Assembly (NCBI GenBank): GCA_021234155.1
Contig: JAJEKV010000073.1
Coordinates: 3,756,001-3,820,000, forward strand
Origin: Isoetes taiwanensis
Lineage: Eukaryota > Streptophyta > Lycopodiopsida > Isoetales > Isoetaceae
Direction of reading: 5' to 3'
DNA length: 64,000 nt
The notes beneath the pieces are model-generated. The model searched no databases and had not been told where the DNA came from. It worked only from the letters and a program-made list of their open reading frames with translations. The first letter of the stretch is position 1. The number at the start of each line of letters is the position of its first letter. Below are positions 14,001-22,725 of the stretch, piece after piece. Both the position numbers and the translations under genes were made by a program.

Positions 14001-17000
14001 ACCTATTCCATAGGAGGTCTGAAAGGAGGGCAACCTTACCTCCAGTCTCTTGCACTTGAGATTGTGCCACCCTCGCATTTATGAACAGGCAGTGAAGGAC
14101 CAGACCGTGCAAAAGTAAGTGGCAGAGGAATATGCCATACTAATGAAGCAGGACTCTAACCTCAAGGAAGAAATGTCATAGGTGCCAGCAGATTTATTTT
14201 GCCAAATTTTATTCTCTTGGAACAGAGTCAAAGCATAAAGCAAGACTTGTTGCTAAGGGTTATTCTAAGCAATAGGATCTTAATTACACAGAAGTTCTTG
14301 CACCCACGGGCTCAGCCAGCAAAAGCTCACTTTGACTCTTGGACTTCAAAAGCTCAATGATAATCTCAAGACATTTATATGGAGCAGCCAAAGCTTCATC
14401 GATTGGGGAAGTTGGTGTGTGAACTTCAAAAGACTTACATGGACTAAAGCGGGTTCCAAGATGTTGCCGAGCCAAAACCAATAGCTCATTATTGAATCAG
14501 GAATTTCACAGACTACACAGGTGGGTCAGATTTGCATAAAGTGCTTTATGTGGATGACGAAATATTAAAGTGAAGGATCCATAAGAGAGCGAGCACAAAG
14601 GAAGGAAACTGGGATGAATTGTTCATCAGCATATAGTATATGTACACATAAGTTCTGTATTCTAACACTCTCCCTGAACCTATAGTTGTGAGATATCTGC
14701 GCAATATATACATCTTCAATTCAAATCTGTACAAAGTAATGTCTAAACTTCATATGCTCTCCTTGGCATTTAACTTCATATGCTTGTAAAGTACAAACTC
14801 TCCCTGGAATATTGTACTATGTTGCATTAGAACCATTCTAAAGCAATCATTTCTAACATTTCAAAGCAGCGCCTGCTCTTCCTTAGTTGTAACAGCAGAT
14901 CTTTGACGTAATAATATAACTCCTTTAACAAGATTCTGTCAACCCAGAAAATTAAAGCTAGAAGTGGAGCTGCCTAAATAATTTCTACGAACAAAGAATC
15001 AATTGAAATGATTTTAAGCTGGCAGCCACAAGTACAATCTCTGGCCTATCCGCAATTCTAAATCAGCAAATCTAGTGTTGCTGTGTTTCTAATCCTACCC
15101 TCTTCTGCTTTGAAATTGTTGCATTCATCCATTTCCAGCCAAAACAGAATCTATGAGAATCAGCACTTCCAGGACCAGGAGAGCCACCACCATATCCAGG
15201 ATCCATGCCACACTACATGATAAGCTCTCCCTTGCCATAAAATCTGCCAGTAAAAAGTTGTGTACCAAACAAGCCGAATTCTGTACCTCTAGCAATAGGT
15301 TTCAAAATCATGGCCAGAGATAAGACATCTGCAAATCTTCTATGCACTCTGCTATGCAGATTCATTAAGGAAGATAAGTTGAAACCATAACCTAGCTTGA
15401 CCGTGCAACTACTCCATCTTATCTTTATCTCTTGCATAGTATGCCCATGAAGAAACATCTATGGCCAATCTGCTCTCCAAGCTTCCTGTTATGCTTCTTC
15501 ACGCCTTGACACACAAGCAGCATCCACAGAATCAATATAAATTACTATAGCGCACGCATCTAAATTGAAGATGCAAATAGACCCATACAAGATAAAACCG
15601 ATGGCAAAATATGCATCCAGATTGTCCAAACATGCATCCAGATTGTTGGCCTGGTTTTTTTCAAAGTAACACGGGATGACCTAAATTTTGCATGCCTTTA
15701 CATGATTAGCTTACCGCTAGCTCCTCAGCTGGAAATAGCTCCTTCTCAGAAAAGCCATCGTTAGGATTTAGGATTGGCCGAACTGTTAGCCCTCAGCCGC
15801 TCATATCATTTCCTATTTCCTCTTTAGATGTCGACGATAACTTCTTTGTGTGTTCATGATATCCGACACAAAAGCTTCTCGATCAGCCCAACTTAAAATA
15901 AATTCAGACATCCGGCCCAGATTTTCATTCGTATAATCTTTATAAGAAATACTACATTTCTCAAAACTTTCGTGACAAATTCTTCTCTGTAGCACCAACT
16001 CCGCTCTCAAAACTTGCATGACAATTTCTTCTCTGCAGCACCAGAATCGCACACCAAATCCAGACCCCTTGTTAATCCAACTCCCCTGTTAATGAAAACA
16101 CCCAAAACAAAAACGTCTAACACATAAGTAGGGTTTGTTTTCTTTTTCACTCAGATCTATCAACCATAACCACTTCAAGGTTGATAAACCCTTCATGGTT
16201 CTTCTTGCACTATATCCAGACCTCATAGAAATCAACCAGCTGCACATCCTTTTGATTTTTCACTATCAATCTCCTGATCATTGGCCCTCTCGATTTTTCA
16301 CTATGAATCTCGTGATCATGGGTCTCCAGCCAAACTTGAGCAAAGCAATCTCCCCGATTCTTCACTGTTTTGCATTACTCCTCCTTGAGATCAACCAATG
16401 GCTCTCTTCACACCAAATCCAGATCCAAACCCTCTTTTAAGATCAATTGATGGCTCTCAGCACGCCAACTCCAGATCTCATCTTAAGATTAATTGATTGC
16501 CCACTTGCACACTAAATTCAGACTTCTTGAGTTTTGCAAGTAAATCCAATTAGATTCCATGGAGTTATACCCTGGCTTCCCTTTTACAGCAAAATATATG
16601 ACACGTCATCTTGAATCTGCCATAACACAGACTAACGTTGACAAGAAATCAACTAAAAAAAACATAGTCTGGGAAACAGCTCTCATTCAACAGATCTGCT
16701 CTTCCTTCCTCAAGAGTTACATGATTTTTGAACAAGATCTGAAGAATGCCTTTAGGTCTAGCCAAGAACAATAAGACCCATAAGAGAGGAAAGAAAAAAC
16801 AATTGTTCCACTGTATAACTGAGAACGAGACAAATATATAGGCACATGGTGCCAGCTGTAGAAATGAACATGTCAGCATATGAGCATATGTATACATATG
16901 TACGTGGCACATATGTAGGTGATTACATCAGCACCGGTCATCATGATGAAACTCCACCTCGACTTGATGCAGCATGGGATCTGCTGAGAGTACTAAGGAG

Positions 17001-18280
17001 ATAAATATCGCAATGGAATGAAATCTTGCACACAGTCCCTGGATAACAAGTGCTAGTGGTTTGACAATCCTTTCCCACTCACATTTAACTGCTCTCCCCA
17101 TCCTTGCATATTGCCTAAACCACAGTGTTTCCACAACCTCCAATCTTTAATCGAATCTATATTCTGTCCACTTCTTCCACGGAAACAATGTTTTTCTAGC
17201 TTTAACAGCCTTATTAATAATACTTTCGCACTTTATATTTTCAACTCTTCTCGTCCCTTAACCAACTAATCTCTCACGAATCAAGTAGACGAACCATTTA
17301 CAAGAATGAACCAACCTTAGTTTGAACCAAGGAGGGACCAACATTCATCATCATATCCAACCAGAATTAAAAGTGGCAAAATTTTGAGTTTAAAGAAGAT
17401 TATTGATTCTGGAAAAGTGAAAACACAGACTAGAAAACCGAGGTCTGAAGCCTCCTTTATGGCCCATGCTCTAGCAGCTGCCCATCGCTTTGAGTATACA
17501 ACTCCTGGAACTAACGGAGTATCATTGAATGCGGCAAAGGCAAGCACGTCATTATCAGCATTAACTCCAACAAACGAGTAAAGAGACTGTTCTCTGCATC
17601 AAATACAGCATCGATCAGCTAATAAATAAATTATAAAGAATATAGGATATAAGCACTGAAATGTTCTCATGAGCTCCCAAATAACCAAAAATTAAAACAT
17701 GTTCCATAACTTAACATATAATAACAATGTGGAAACTAAACTACGCAAGAATTTCCCATGTTTCCGTTGACTTTCCACTGAGATTGTCACAATTACTGGC
17801 AAATTGTTCTTTCATTGAATTTTCAAATAATTATACTGGTAATGAATGTATGGATTTGTGCAAGGTTTATACAGATGGCACATCATAGTTGATTAAGGAG
17901 AAGGAGCTTTGATTAGGTTTCCAGTTTGCTTGATGTTAATGAACTCCTAAAAGGTTTAATCGCCCTGAAGCTTTAATCGAGCTTCAGTTAATCTCCAGAC
18001 AAAGCGAAGCGATGGTTTTTGAAGAAATCGTTCATTTATCTTCCGAGGGTGCTCGAAGAAACAATACTTTATGTTTTTTTATATAAGCACCCAAAAAAAC
18101 AGATAAATCAATTTGTAGTGGTTATAAATAGGTGATGAGAGCTTACATGAGGGCATTAAATTTGAGTTTTCCAAAGCGTTCTCTAATCTCCTTACTTTGG
18201 GGATGAAAAGCGGCAACAACTTTATCCGCGTCGGAAGTGCGGGCCAGCCTGATCTTGAGTCCGCCACAGTGAACCTCCAT
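1312..18280 (-). CDS. CFAP61: CFAP61 (cilia- and flagella-associated protein 61), multi-exon gene
   Basis: CFAP61 is a protein of the radial spoke and calmodulin-associated complex in motile flagella; in land plants it is expected only in lineages with swimming sperm. Coding blocks run from the ATG at 18,280 down to a TAG at 2,074-2,076, giving a model of 1,085 residues, close to the animal protein of about 1,240. The N-terminal third is acetyltransferase-like. A Rossmann FAD/NAD-binding fold lies near residue 620 (VVVIGASH), followed by a conserved CTG segment near 714 and a second dinucleotide fold near 767. A PSIYAGGSL motif of flavoprotein type lies near residue 910. Block phases fit at every junction I placed, which argues for a real gene. 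The TAG is followed in the same frame by 252 more codons (1,312-2,070) that look like the family C-terminus, so either a small intron is missed or this allele is truncated. A short linker exon between 12,942 and 9,247 may also be missing. Confidence 0.88.
2074..2652 (-). CDS. CFAP61: CFAP61 exon 11, ending in an in-frame TAG
   Basis: Starts after acceptor GTTTGCAG in phase 0 with EGIIFDGRVIVDGKFQTNDP and then SIYAGGSL, the end of the FAD-binding fold. It continues to TEPWKLSRFVGLH and stops at TAG 2,074-2,076. The same frame then resumes with 252 codons. A GT-AG intron of 66 nt (GTTGGT to TTTGTAG) would remove the stop in frame, but is very short for a plant intron. Confidence 0.75.
   Translation of the reverse strand, partial: EGIIFDGRVIVDGKFQTNDPSIYAGGSLCKVSRRCAKIPKLETYNCSEVGERMADSLISRFRNYIPGEEKLWPGIEHFASQSQLETPHKLYASPVPVLIHPKGTGGCLPGNLQLISIVIPSYCSRDLDDANHLIKRTENSYIRFDVLETKQVARLLYIGKNKTEPWKLSRFVGLHLSLLNSITKWYTMFHAL
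2723..4011 (-). CDS. CFAP61: CFAP61 exon 10 (central domain and FAD/NAD fold)
   Basis: A single 1,289-nt exon from acceptor ACTTGCAG to donor GTTATT. It includes the KHYPPEKHAVIMFFALVP and SMLYYPIFPSQQLPD segments, the Rossmann motif VVVIGASHTAQAFLRKLL and DYLVLCTGLQDQ, then a second dinucleotide fold EEYFVVYGSSLEALFVIQLL. These match the flavoprotein-like half of CFAP61. No frameshift is seen. Confidence 0.92.
4082..4196 (-). CDS. CFAP61: CFAP61 exon 9
   Basis: Between acceptor ATACCAG and a perfect donor GTGAGT. It reads GFEVRICNSADAHEVDNLLE then FADSKAILESINHPKKG, the start of the central CFAP61 domain. The last base of the exon completes a Cys codon with the next exon. Confidence 0.85.
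4744..4914 (-). CDS. CFAP61: CFAP61 exon 8
   Basis: 171 nt, 57 codons, between acceptor GATATGCAG and donor GTAAGT. It encodes NEDYCLVGYPYVCKLPPLLQ, then LFIRVPSR and LCLYLLHRGSLSP, matching the family segment 'DYCxISxPH ... LLxxFVRxxP ... LYVLHRxGL'. Confidence 0.88.
5836..5984 (-). CDS. CFAP61: CFAP61 exon 7
   Basis: After acceptor TTTAACAG the block reads EDQGVVGFDSGPEQAP and then NAFQIIMFCIEEEFENQS, matching the highly conserved 'NAFxIQLFCIDExYExRS' signature of CFAP61. The donor at 5,835 (AAG then GTCTTA) is weak but keeps phase 0 and fits the family spacing to the next exon. Confidence 0.85.
6071..6245 (-). CDS. CFAP61: CFAP61 exon 6 (linker)
   Basis: A 175-nt block between acceptor CCCCATCAG and donor GTAAAG. 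It encodes a Ser/Pro-rich, low-conservation linker (DESATQVCPGSAVKNK and onward). The case for it rests on the splice sites and on phase agreement on both sides rather than on sequence recognition. Confidence 0.65.
6890..7300 (-). mobile_element. Decayed Copia integrase fragment in a CFAP61 intron
   Basis: The minus strand reads, through several stops, FVDDYNR, then a stretch like YVQTFQCIDGESVLHNNQR, resembling the 'FxxLVENQxGxxIKxLRxD' stretch of Ty1/Copia integrases. No ends can be defined. Confidence 0.4.
8262..8363 (-). CDS. CFAP61: CFAP61 exon 5
   Basis: A 102-nt block of 34 codons between acceptor TTGCCAG and donor GTAAGC, too short to stand out as an open frame. It encodes ADNVLVGMMATTTDVHQEF then YYFDLASYAQL, the next strand ('VGFMSVxxDV') and helix of the acetyltransferase-like fold. 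Phase 0 on both sides. Confidence 0.85.
9057..9247 (-). CDS. CFAP61: CFAP61 exon 4 (second acetyltransferase-like segment)
   Basis: The sequence runs between acceptor AGTACAG and donor GTATAA. It encodes LKIRRAKQEDYDDLVPVIER and later AVARLIAAQDDRNTVYVAEVE, the typical acetyltransferase-like opening strand-helix and strand 'AELIEAQDxxN' of CFAP61. It is 191 nt and leaves phase 0. Confidence 0.88.
9440..10080 (-). mobile_element. Decayed Copia 3' region (RNase H, polypurine tract, 3' LTR start)
   Basis: On the minus strand, LLCDNSESFD followed by ATKHLTTQVCFVKEQI resembles the Copia RNase H 'CDNQSAI ... TKHIxxxxHFVRE' segment. Downstream a purine run AGGAGGAG at about 9,637-9,645 is followed by TGTTAACGTG, a likely 3' LTR start. 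The G-run at 9,841-9,852 is low complexity. The insertion lies in the CFAP61 intron between exons 3 and 4. Confidence 0.5.
10081..12941. other. CFAP61 intron sequence without recognised genes
   Basis: No coding block or intact mobile element could be supported. If a linker exon of CFAP61 is missing from the model it should lie here. A near-duplicate of 'AACTACATCCAGA' occurs at about 12,412-12,455. Confidence 0.4.
12942..13131 (-). CDS. CFAP61: CFAP61 exon 3
   Basis: The acceptor TTTCTTCCAG lies directly before ATGGAGAG at 13,131. The block reads WLEICVTHSLDDDAKDII then FVRAVFSVTPSIQVI, the helix and strand of the N-terminal CFAP61 domain. The donor was set at 12,942 because it gives the phase required by the next exon; a donor GTGTAA a few bases on is possible if a small exon has been missed. 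Confidence 0.65.
13358..13402. repeat. Tandem duplication, about 22 bp
   Basis: CTTATAATACAAATATTGTG is followed at once by CTTATAATACAAATATTGTA, two head-to-tail copies inside a CFAP61 intron. Confidence 0.8.
14110..14570 (+). mobile_element. Decayed Copia reverse transcriptase fragment
   Basis: The plus strand encodes KARLVAKGYSKQ, then after one stop DLNYTEVLAPTG at about 14,238-14,310, the classic Copia RT segment 'YKARLVAKGYxQ ... DYxExFAP'. About 230 nt later LHKVLYVDD matches the 'LLYVDD' catalytic motif. Stops and missing sequence show it is dead. It sits in the intron between CFAP61 exons 2 and 3, opposite in strand to the gene. Confidence 0.65.
14571..17430. other. CFAP61 intron sequence, no gene recognised
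   Basis: Several short open frames on both strands with no family resemblance. The segment 16,135-16,510 repeats phrases such as 'AGATCAACCAATGGCTCTC', 'AGATCAATTGATGGCTCTC' and 'CACCAAATCCAGATC', suggesting an old degenerate local duplication. Confidence 0.4.
17431..17593 (-). CDS. CFAP61: CFAP61 exon 2
   Basis: The acceptor GATGCAG precedes AGAACAG. The translation contains SFVGVNADNDVLAFAAFND followed by PLVPGV, matching the conserved strand of the N-terminal domain where a 'FxDYPNVPG'-like segment occurs in the family. The 3' end is less certain: the donor GTCTGT at 17,430 keeps phase with the next block, but other GT sites lie close by. Confidence 0.75.
18147..18280 (-). CDS. CFAP61: CFAP61 exon 1 (start codon)
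   Basis: The ATG at 18,280 opens a frame reading MEVHCGGLKIRLARTSDAD and ending FNALI across the splice, which fits the N-terminal acetyltransferase-like start of CFAP61. The donor is GTAAGC at 18,146. It is 134 nt long, so it leaves two bases that join A of the next exon to give Ile, as expected for the conserved LIE segment. Confidence 0.8.
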
Positions 18281-18429
18281 TCCGGGCACCCAATAAAAAG
18301 AATGTTCCAAAATAAACTCTCCTAATCAGGAAAGGAAGACACCGACGGCCTTAGTCATCTGGGTCTGTTGTCTCCATAATGTTCATTTTTAGGGCGAAAC
18401 AAAAAAGCATCCGCGAATCTATATTTCCT

Positions 18430-18484
18430 GCGCACGCGCGCACGCGCGCACACACACACGCACACACGCGCGCACACACACACA
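18430..18484. repeat. Alternating purine-pyrimidine (CG/CA) tract
   Basis: About 55 bp of almost perfectly alternating GCGC and CACA steps. Such tracts favour left-handed Z-DNA and are prone to length change. It lies 150-200 bp upstream of the CFAP61 ATG, so in its promoter or 5' UTR. Confidence 0.9.
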
Positions 18485-18504
18485 GCCCCCAACAACACCG
18501 GTGC

Positions 18505-19122
18505 CTTTTTGGCTCCCGAAATCGGGGTTCATAGGGACCCAAAATCGCTTAAGCGATTTTCAAGGGAAAGTGAAAATCGCTTAGCGATTTTCCAGCGATT
18601 CGCGATCGCGATCATCGAAAAAACAAATGGCACACAAAAGGGTGGCTCACCGGCTCTAGAAAAGCAACGGCCGCGATGTTTCTAGCTTCGATTTTCCAAA
18701 TTGAGCGTTTCCAAAACAAATCGGTTTCCAAGCCAAATCGACCAATGCCCAATCAATTTTGGCTCTTCTTAAGCAATTTCGGCTGTTTTTTTCCTTTGAA
18801 TCAGAGCCCACCGATAGCTTCAAAGTCGGTTTAAAAGTCTCGATTCTATGATTCCTAGGCAAATCGATCCTCCTCAGTCCTTAATCGGCCCTCTAGCAAT
18901 ACAAATCGGCTCTTTCTTTGCATACCGAGTCCGGTTTTGCTCACATCATCCCTGTTTTCCAATGTTTTTGCAGATTTTCAGAGCTGCTACTGTAAATTCG
19001 AATGACTTGTGGTTTTCGGCGGGGGCTTTTCAGGCTTGAAAATCGCTTAAGCGATTTTCATCCCCAAAATCGCTTAAGCAATTTTCGGGCGCCGAAGACC
19101 CCGATTTCGGGAGCCAAAAAAG
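18505..19122. mobile_element. Small inverted-repeat element built from palindromes
   Basis: CTTTTTGGCTCCCGAAATCG at 18,505 recurs in inverse orientation at about 19,098-19,122. Just inside each end lie palindromes of one family: AAAATCGCTTAAGCGATTTT (18,541-18,560, perfect), a copy with one base missing (18,573-18,591), a perfect copy (19,039-19,058) and one with a single mismatch (19,066-19,085). This looks like a non-autonomous DNA element or MITE. Target duplications were not resolved; the flanks AACAACACC occur on both sides (18,491 and 19,130) in direct orientation. Confidence 0.6.
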
Positions 19123-20128
19123 ACCCCGCAACAACACCCCCCCAAAATAGGACCTCGTACTTATCAAGATCTGGCCAGGTATCGAAAATAGTTTTGGGTG
19201 AGAATCATATAGGAATTTTGCCCTCTCAAAAATGTCATACCGGATTAGTGTTGGGCAAAGTCCGAGGAACACTATAAACCAACTGGTCGAAATTGCAAAT
19301 TTTTTGGTTAAGTTAGTGTATCGTAGGAATTTTTCCGATAAGTTATTCATATAGTTTTCTATTAAGACAATGGAAAGTTCCAGCTCTAAATATAAGATAT
19401 CCGACGGGTCAAAGTAATCATTTCCGATGGGATTTAAAAAGTTTGCCCAACATTGGCCAGACTTTAAACGTATTTTCCACAAATTTTTGTCTAAAATGAC
19501 CGGATTTTTTGCCTTCTCAAAATGAGTAGGTTTCCCAATGAATAAAAGTGAGCGTTTATTAGAATATTTTTGGGCTAAAACGTTATGGGTCGTTGGATTG
19601 GGTCTTTCCAGCGCAGTGGTCTGTTGCGGACGGCCTGATTTGGCACCAATGGAATTGGAATTGTCCTCATACAGAGGACGTTTGGCATGGATCGCCCGTC
19701 CGCACTCACGCCTAGCCGAAAACGCCTAGCCGAAATCGGCTGGATAGCCTCATGCCTGGCAGGAATGTTTGGCATGGATCGCCCATCCACACTCACGCCT
19801 AGCCGAAATCGGCTGGATAGCCTCATGCCTGGCAGGAATGTTGCCTGATGGGTTACGCTTGGGAAGAATTGGCCGATCTTGTTTGAGCCAGTTTGTTTTT
19901 TAAGATGCGTGGATCCAAGGGCTTTGTTGTTGTCTGCTTTCTCTGGAGCGCCATGCCGAGCAGCCAAGGGTCCGTCGAAGGTGACAGAGGTATGTTTTAG
20001 TCTGTTTCAATGCTCAAAAAACTTACGAGAGCTGTTAGATCTAGGCAGGGCATGCCTGATTCTGTGGATGAGGAGGGAAGGCCTCATGAGAGCAGCAGTG
20101 TTGGAGCTGCCAGGGGCAGCATGAATCC
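19123..20128. other. Repeat-rich spacer before the HUH-type gene
   Basis: A 150-codon minus-strand frame (19,030-19,482) overlaps the palindromic element, has no recognisable motif and is not called a gene. A tandem duplication lies at 19,684-19,850. Confidence 0.4.
19684..19850. repeat. Tandem repeat, unit about 80-85 bp
   Basis: Two head-to-tail copies of a unit that runs from TGGCATGGATCGCC through CACTCACGCCTAGCCGAA to CATGCCTGGCAGGAATGTT. The first copy carries an extra internal repeat of CGCCTAGCCGAAA. Confidence 0.85.
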
Positions 20129-21480
20129 ATGGCCTTTGCTACAGGCATGAACTCGTTGGCCCCTAATGATTACCTCAGCCTTGATTCCCATCACCTTTTC
20201 CATCGTAGTGCTTATGTAGAGGTGCCTTCTGTGGTGTTGCAGTTGCCTCCAAAGAGAACTCAGTGCAACCTCAGTATTCTGGCTAATGCTTGCGACGCCT
20301 CTGTGCCAGCAAGGAAGAGGGGCAGGCCACGAAAGGATGTTGGAGTTGTAATTCGAGAGTAGAACGAAAGAGACGAGCTTAAGAAGAGCATGCAGCTCCA
20401 AAAGGATGAGAGCAAGAAGTTGAAACAGATAGAGAAAGAGAAGAGGCAGAAGGAGAGGATGGAGGAATGAGAAAAGGTAAAGAGGCAGAAAGAGGAGAAG
20501 AAGTGCAAACAAAAGAAAGAGAAGGAGATGAAGAAGAATGCAGAGAAGGAGGGGAAAAGCAATGTGCTAGACGTGAGTGTGACCGTCACAATGAGTGGTT
20601 CTGATATACTTGAAGACCACTATTTAAGAGCATGCAAGTTCTTAGACTCAGATTGTTTGGCAGATATGGTGGCAGTGGAGCATGGCACCGAGCTTGATCA
20701 CCTCCAATTACAGTGTGTCTTCCGAGTTCCCGCAACAACACCTGCAGCTGTGAATGTCCGTCTCATGCAAGCTCTTGACTGGACGAATCATCGTCCACCT
20801 GGTGGTGTCATTCTCTGCAAGGCCTTGAAAGATACGCGGTTATGTTGCTTCGAGGGGATGCTTAGATACTGTTTAAAGGACACGAGAAAACCCCATTATA
20901 GAAACCATATGAAAAAAGTGGCTGCTGAGCAACTTGAGCATGGGAAAAACTTGTACGCTCTGTATGGAGCTGGAGAGATCAAACACTGTGTGGTCTTGGA
21001 TAACAGGAACATGCTTGGTCGTGCCAGCCATTTTGTTTTGTATCATGGCATGCGGCAAAGGACTCCCAGCCTATGCTACACAATCGTCCAAATATTGCGA
21101 ACTGGAAAGTTCACCCTTTCCAGTGCCTGGGTTCTCCCTTCGAATTCCGCTCGAATCAGTTATTACAGAGTAGAGGCTGCTTGGAGGCTTACCTTGGATC
21201 CACATCATGCCTCCATCAAGAATGTGCGTTGTGTTTATGGGTTGCCGCCAGGGAGAGAGCCAATAGAGAAAGTGGGGAAAAGGCAGCACAGGTTCTAGGA
21301 TGATGCCCTGGATTGTCGAGAACTAGATAAACTTGATGCTTGGTAGAGGAGGATTGATTATCCTGGGGATGAGGAGTATCACGAGGAGACGCCCGCTTTC
21401 ATTCCTCTTATAGATGGCAGCCAGCCCCGCTTTGAAGATTATATCCCTTTAGATATTCTAGACCACGGCTTTGACATTGG
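20129..21480 (+). pseudogene. Replitron-like HUH endonuclease gene, decayed (exon 1)
   Basis: One reading frame runs from the ATG at 20,129 to about 21,480, broken by TAG 20,360, TGA 20,468, TAG 21,296 and TAG 21,344. Order: an AT-hook (RKRGRPRKD, residues 62-70), a Lys/Glu-rich coiled coil, then a compact domain with strand VSVTVTM, a helix, strand ADMVAVEHG and the metal-binding motif HLQLQ. About 52 residues on comes RYCLKD, the Tyr-x-x-Lys catalytic motif. This order is that of Rep-type HUH nucleases, which nick and join single-stranded DNA. A conserved tail (YALYGAGEIKHCVVL, WRLTLDP) follows. No helicase is seen, which argues against a Helitron and for a Replitron. The gene is certainly dead here; the family call is by motif only. 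Confidence 0.65.
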
Positions 21481-21551
21481 ATAGTACAAGTTCTTAAGTT
21501 TCTCTTATGTTGTTATGCTCTAATTTGCTGATTGGCTGAATTTTATGTTGC

Positions 21552-21941
21552 AGGCTCCCATATTCAGGATGGAGCAGTGAAGGCGATACAGATGCCTCTC
21601 CTCCGCCTTCGTTCTCAACCTTTAACTCTTTGAATGGAGAATCTGAGGAGAGGCACGGTGTTGAAGAGCTCGCTTCTGCAATCGTAGGTCCTTATTTTGA
21701 TGTTGAATGGATGAAATCGCAAATCTAGTGGATCGTCCGTAGCCTGTCTGTTAGCTTGAGCAATGCAATGGATATCCTCGAAGAAGCTTTGACTGCTATG
21801 GATGATCCACATGTTCTTCTTCCAGCGTGGGACAGGAGGGTGTTTAGAGGTGAGGTGAACCACGTACGAGTCATGCTTCTCTCCAAGATCTGGCAACTCC
21901 AGCAGCTTGCAGCCGCTCATCCCAACACCATGCAGGCATGA
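21552..21941 (+). pseudogene. Replitron-like gene, probable second exon
   Basis: After an acceptor TTTTATGTTGCAG at 21,541-21,553 an open frame encodes LPYSGWSSEGDTDASPPPSF and ends in a helical stretch SLSNAMDILEEALTAMDDP and VRVMLLSKIWQLQQLAA before TGA. One internal TAG (21,726). Open reading and orientation match the upstream exon, so I infer it is the C-terminal part; no function is recognised. Confidence 0.5.
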
Positions 21942-22485
21942 TCTGTCATTGTCCTAGCTGGGTGTGGAGATCATTTGGTGCATACAGCTCTGGTGTTTCT
22001 GCTGCTTCTGCTACCTACTTCTTGCGATGTGAAGTTCTAGTTTTGGTGTTTCTGTTTACTTTAACGTTGGTGTTCCTCTTGTACGTACCGATTGTCATTC
22101 CCATCTGTATATTCTGTTGTGTTGCTTCTAATGTAATTTTCACGCTACTTGTTTCTTGCTAATGCCAAGTGTACGTACCACATTCTTTGGCAATTACCAA
22201 TGGTCAAAAGGCAACCAAGAGAATATGTGCCCTTGCACTGGATAGAATCTTGTGTGATGTAATTGTTCTAGTTGTTTCGATCGTGTCTTGTTGTAGTTGT
22301 TCTAGTTGTGTGCCCCGTGTTTTTTGAATGTACAGTTTGAACGAGGGGCGAATTTAAATTCTCGTATGTGCAGTTGGAATAGCGTAGATTGTTGAGTATT
22401 GTAAATAGTACATCTATTGTTATTTTCTTAGCATGTTATGAACCATATTATGCGTATGGCATTGTGTGACGACCATGAGGGGAAT

Positions 22486-22533
22486 TGGTATATTATACGA
22501 ATGGTACAATACCACCAATGAACCTTAGATATA
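22486..22533 (+). repeat. Short direct repeat, copy A
   Basis: A segment of about 46 bp (TACAATACCACCAATGAACC and on to TTAGATATA) recurs at 23,825-23,872. Confidence 0.8.
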
Positions 22534-22546
22534 CAAGAAATTTATT

Positions 22547-22570
22547 GCGGCGGCCAAGGCCGGCGCGCCC
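22547..22570. repeat. GC-rich self-complementary segment
   Basis: A 24-bp stretch of only G and C apart from two A and one T, containing GGCCAAGGCC and the palindrome GGCGCGCC, in an AT-rich context. Confidence 0.7.
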
Positions 22571-22725
22571 ATTTCTCTTTCCTGACCCACCTTTCCTCGG
22601 TTGATTCATTTACTGATTGGAACTTTGTCTACTTATGTTCAATAAACTAATTACTTATTAGTTATGTGTTTGTTTCCAAATACCCTTTCTAATTAAAATG
22701 TCATTCCCTTTGTTGCTTACATGGT

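Larger units (their letters stand above)
21942..22725. other. Region 3' of the HUH-type gene; no gene seen
   Basis: Contains two copies of TTGTTCTAGTTGT (22,263 and 22,299) and a GC-rich hairpin-prone segment at 22,547-22,570. The 3' end of the mobile element should lie here but was not identified. Confidence 0.4.

Noticed and set aside
19030-19482. 150-codon minus-strand frame as a gene
   Set aside because: It overlaps the palindromic element, has no motif or splice support, and its C-terminus simply translates the palindromes.
20084-20589. Long Leu/Phe/Ser-rich minus-strand frames
   Set aside because: They are the antisense of the Lys/Glu-rich coiled coil of the HUH gene.
20528-21298. Helitron origin for the HUH gene
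   Set aside because: No helicase domain is found downstream and the metal motif is HLQLQ with a single YxxK, not the two-tyrosine Helitron type.
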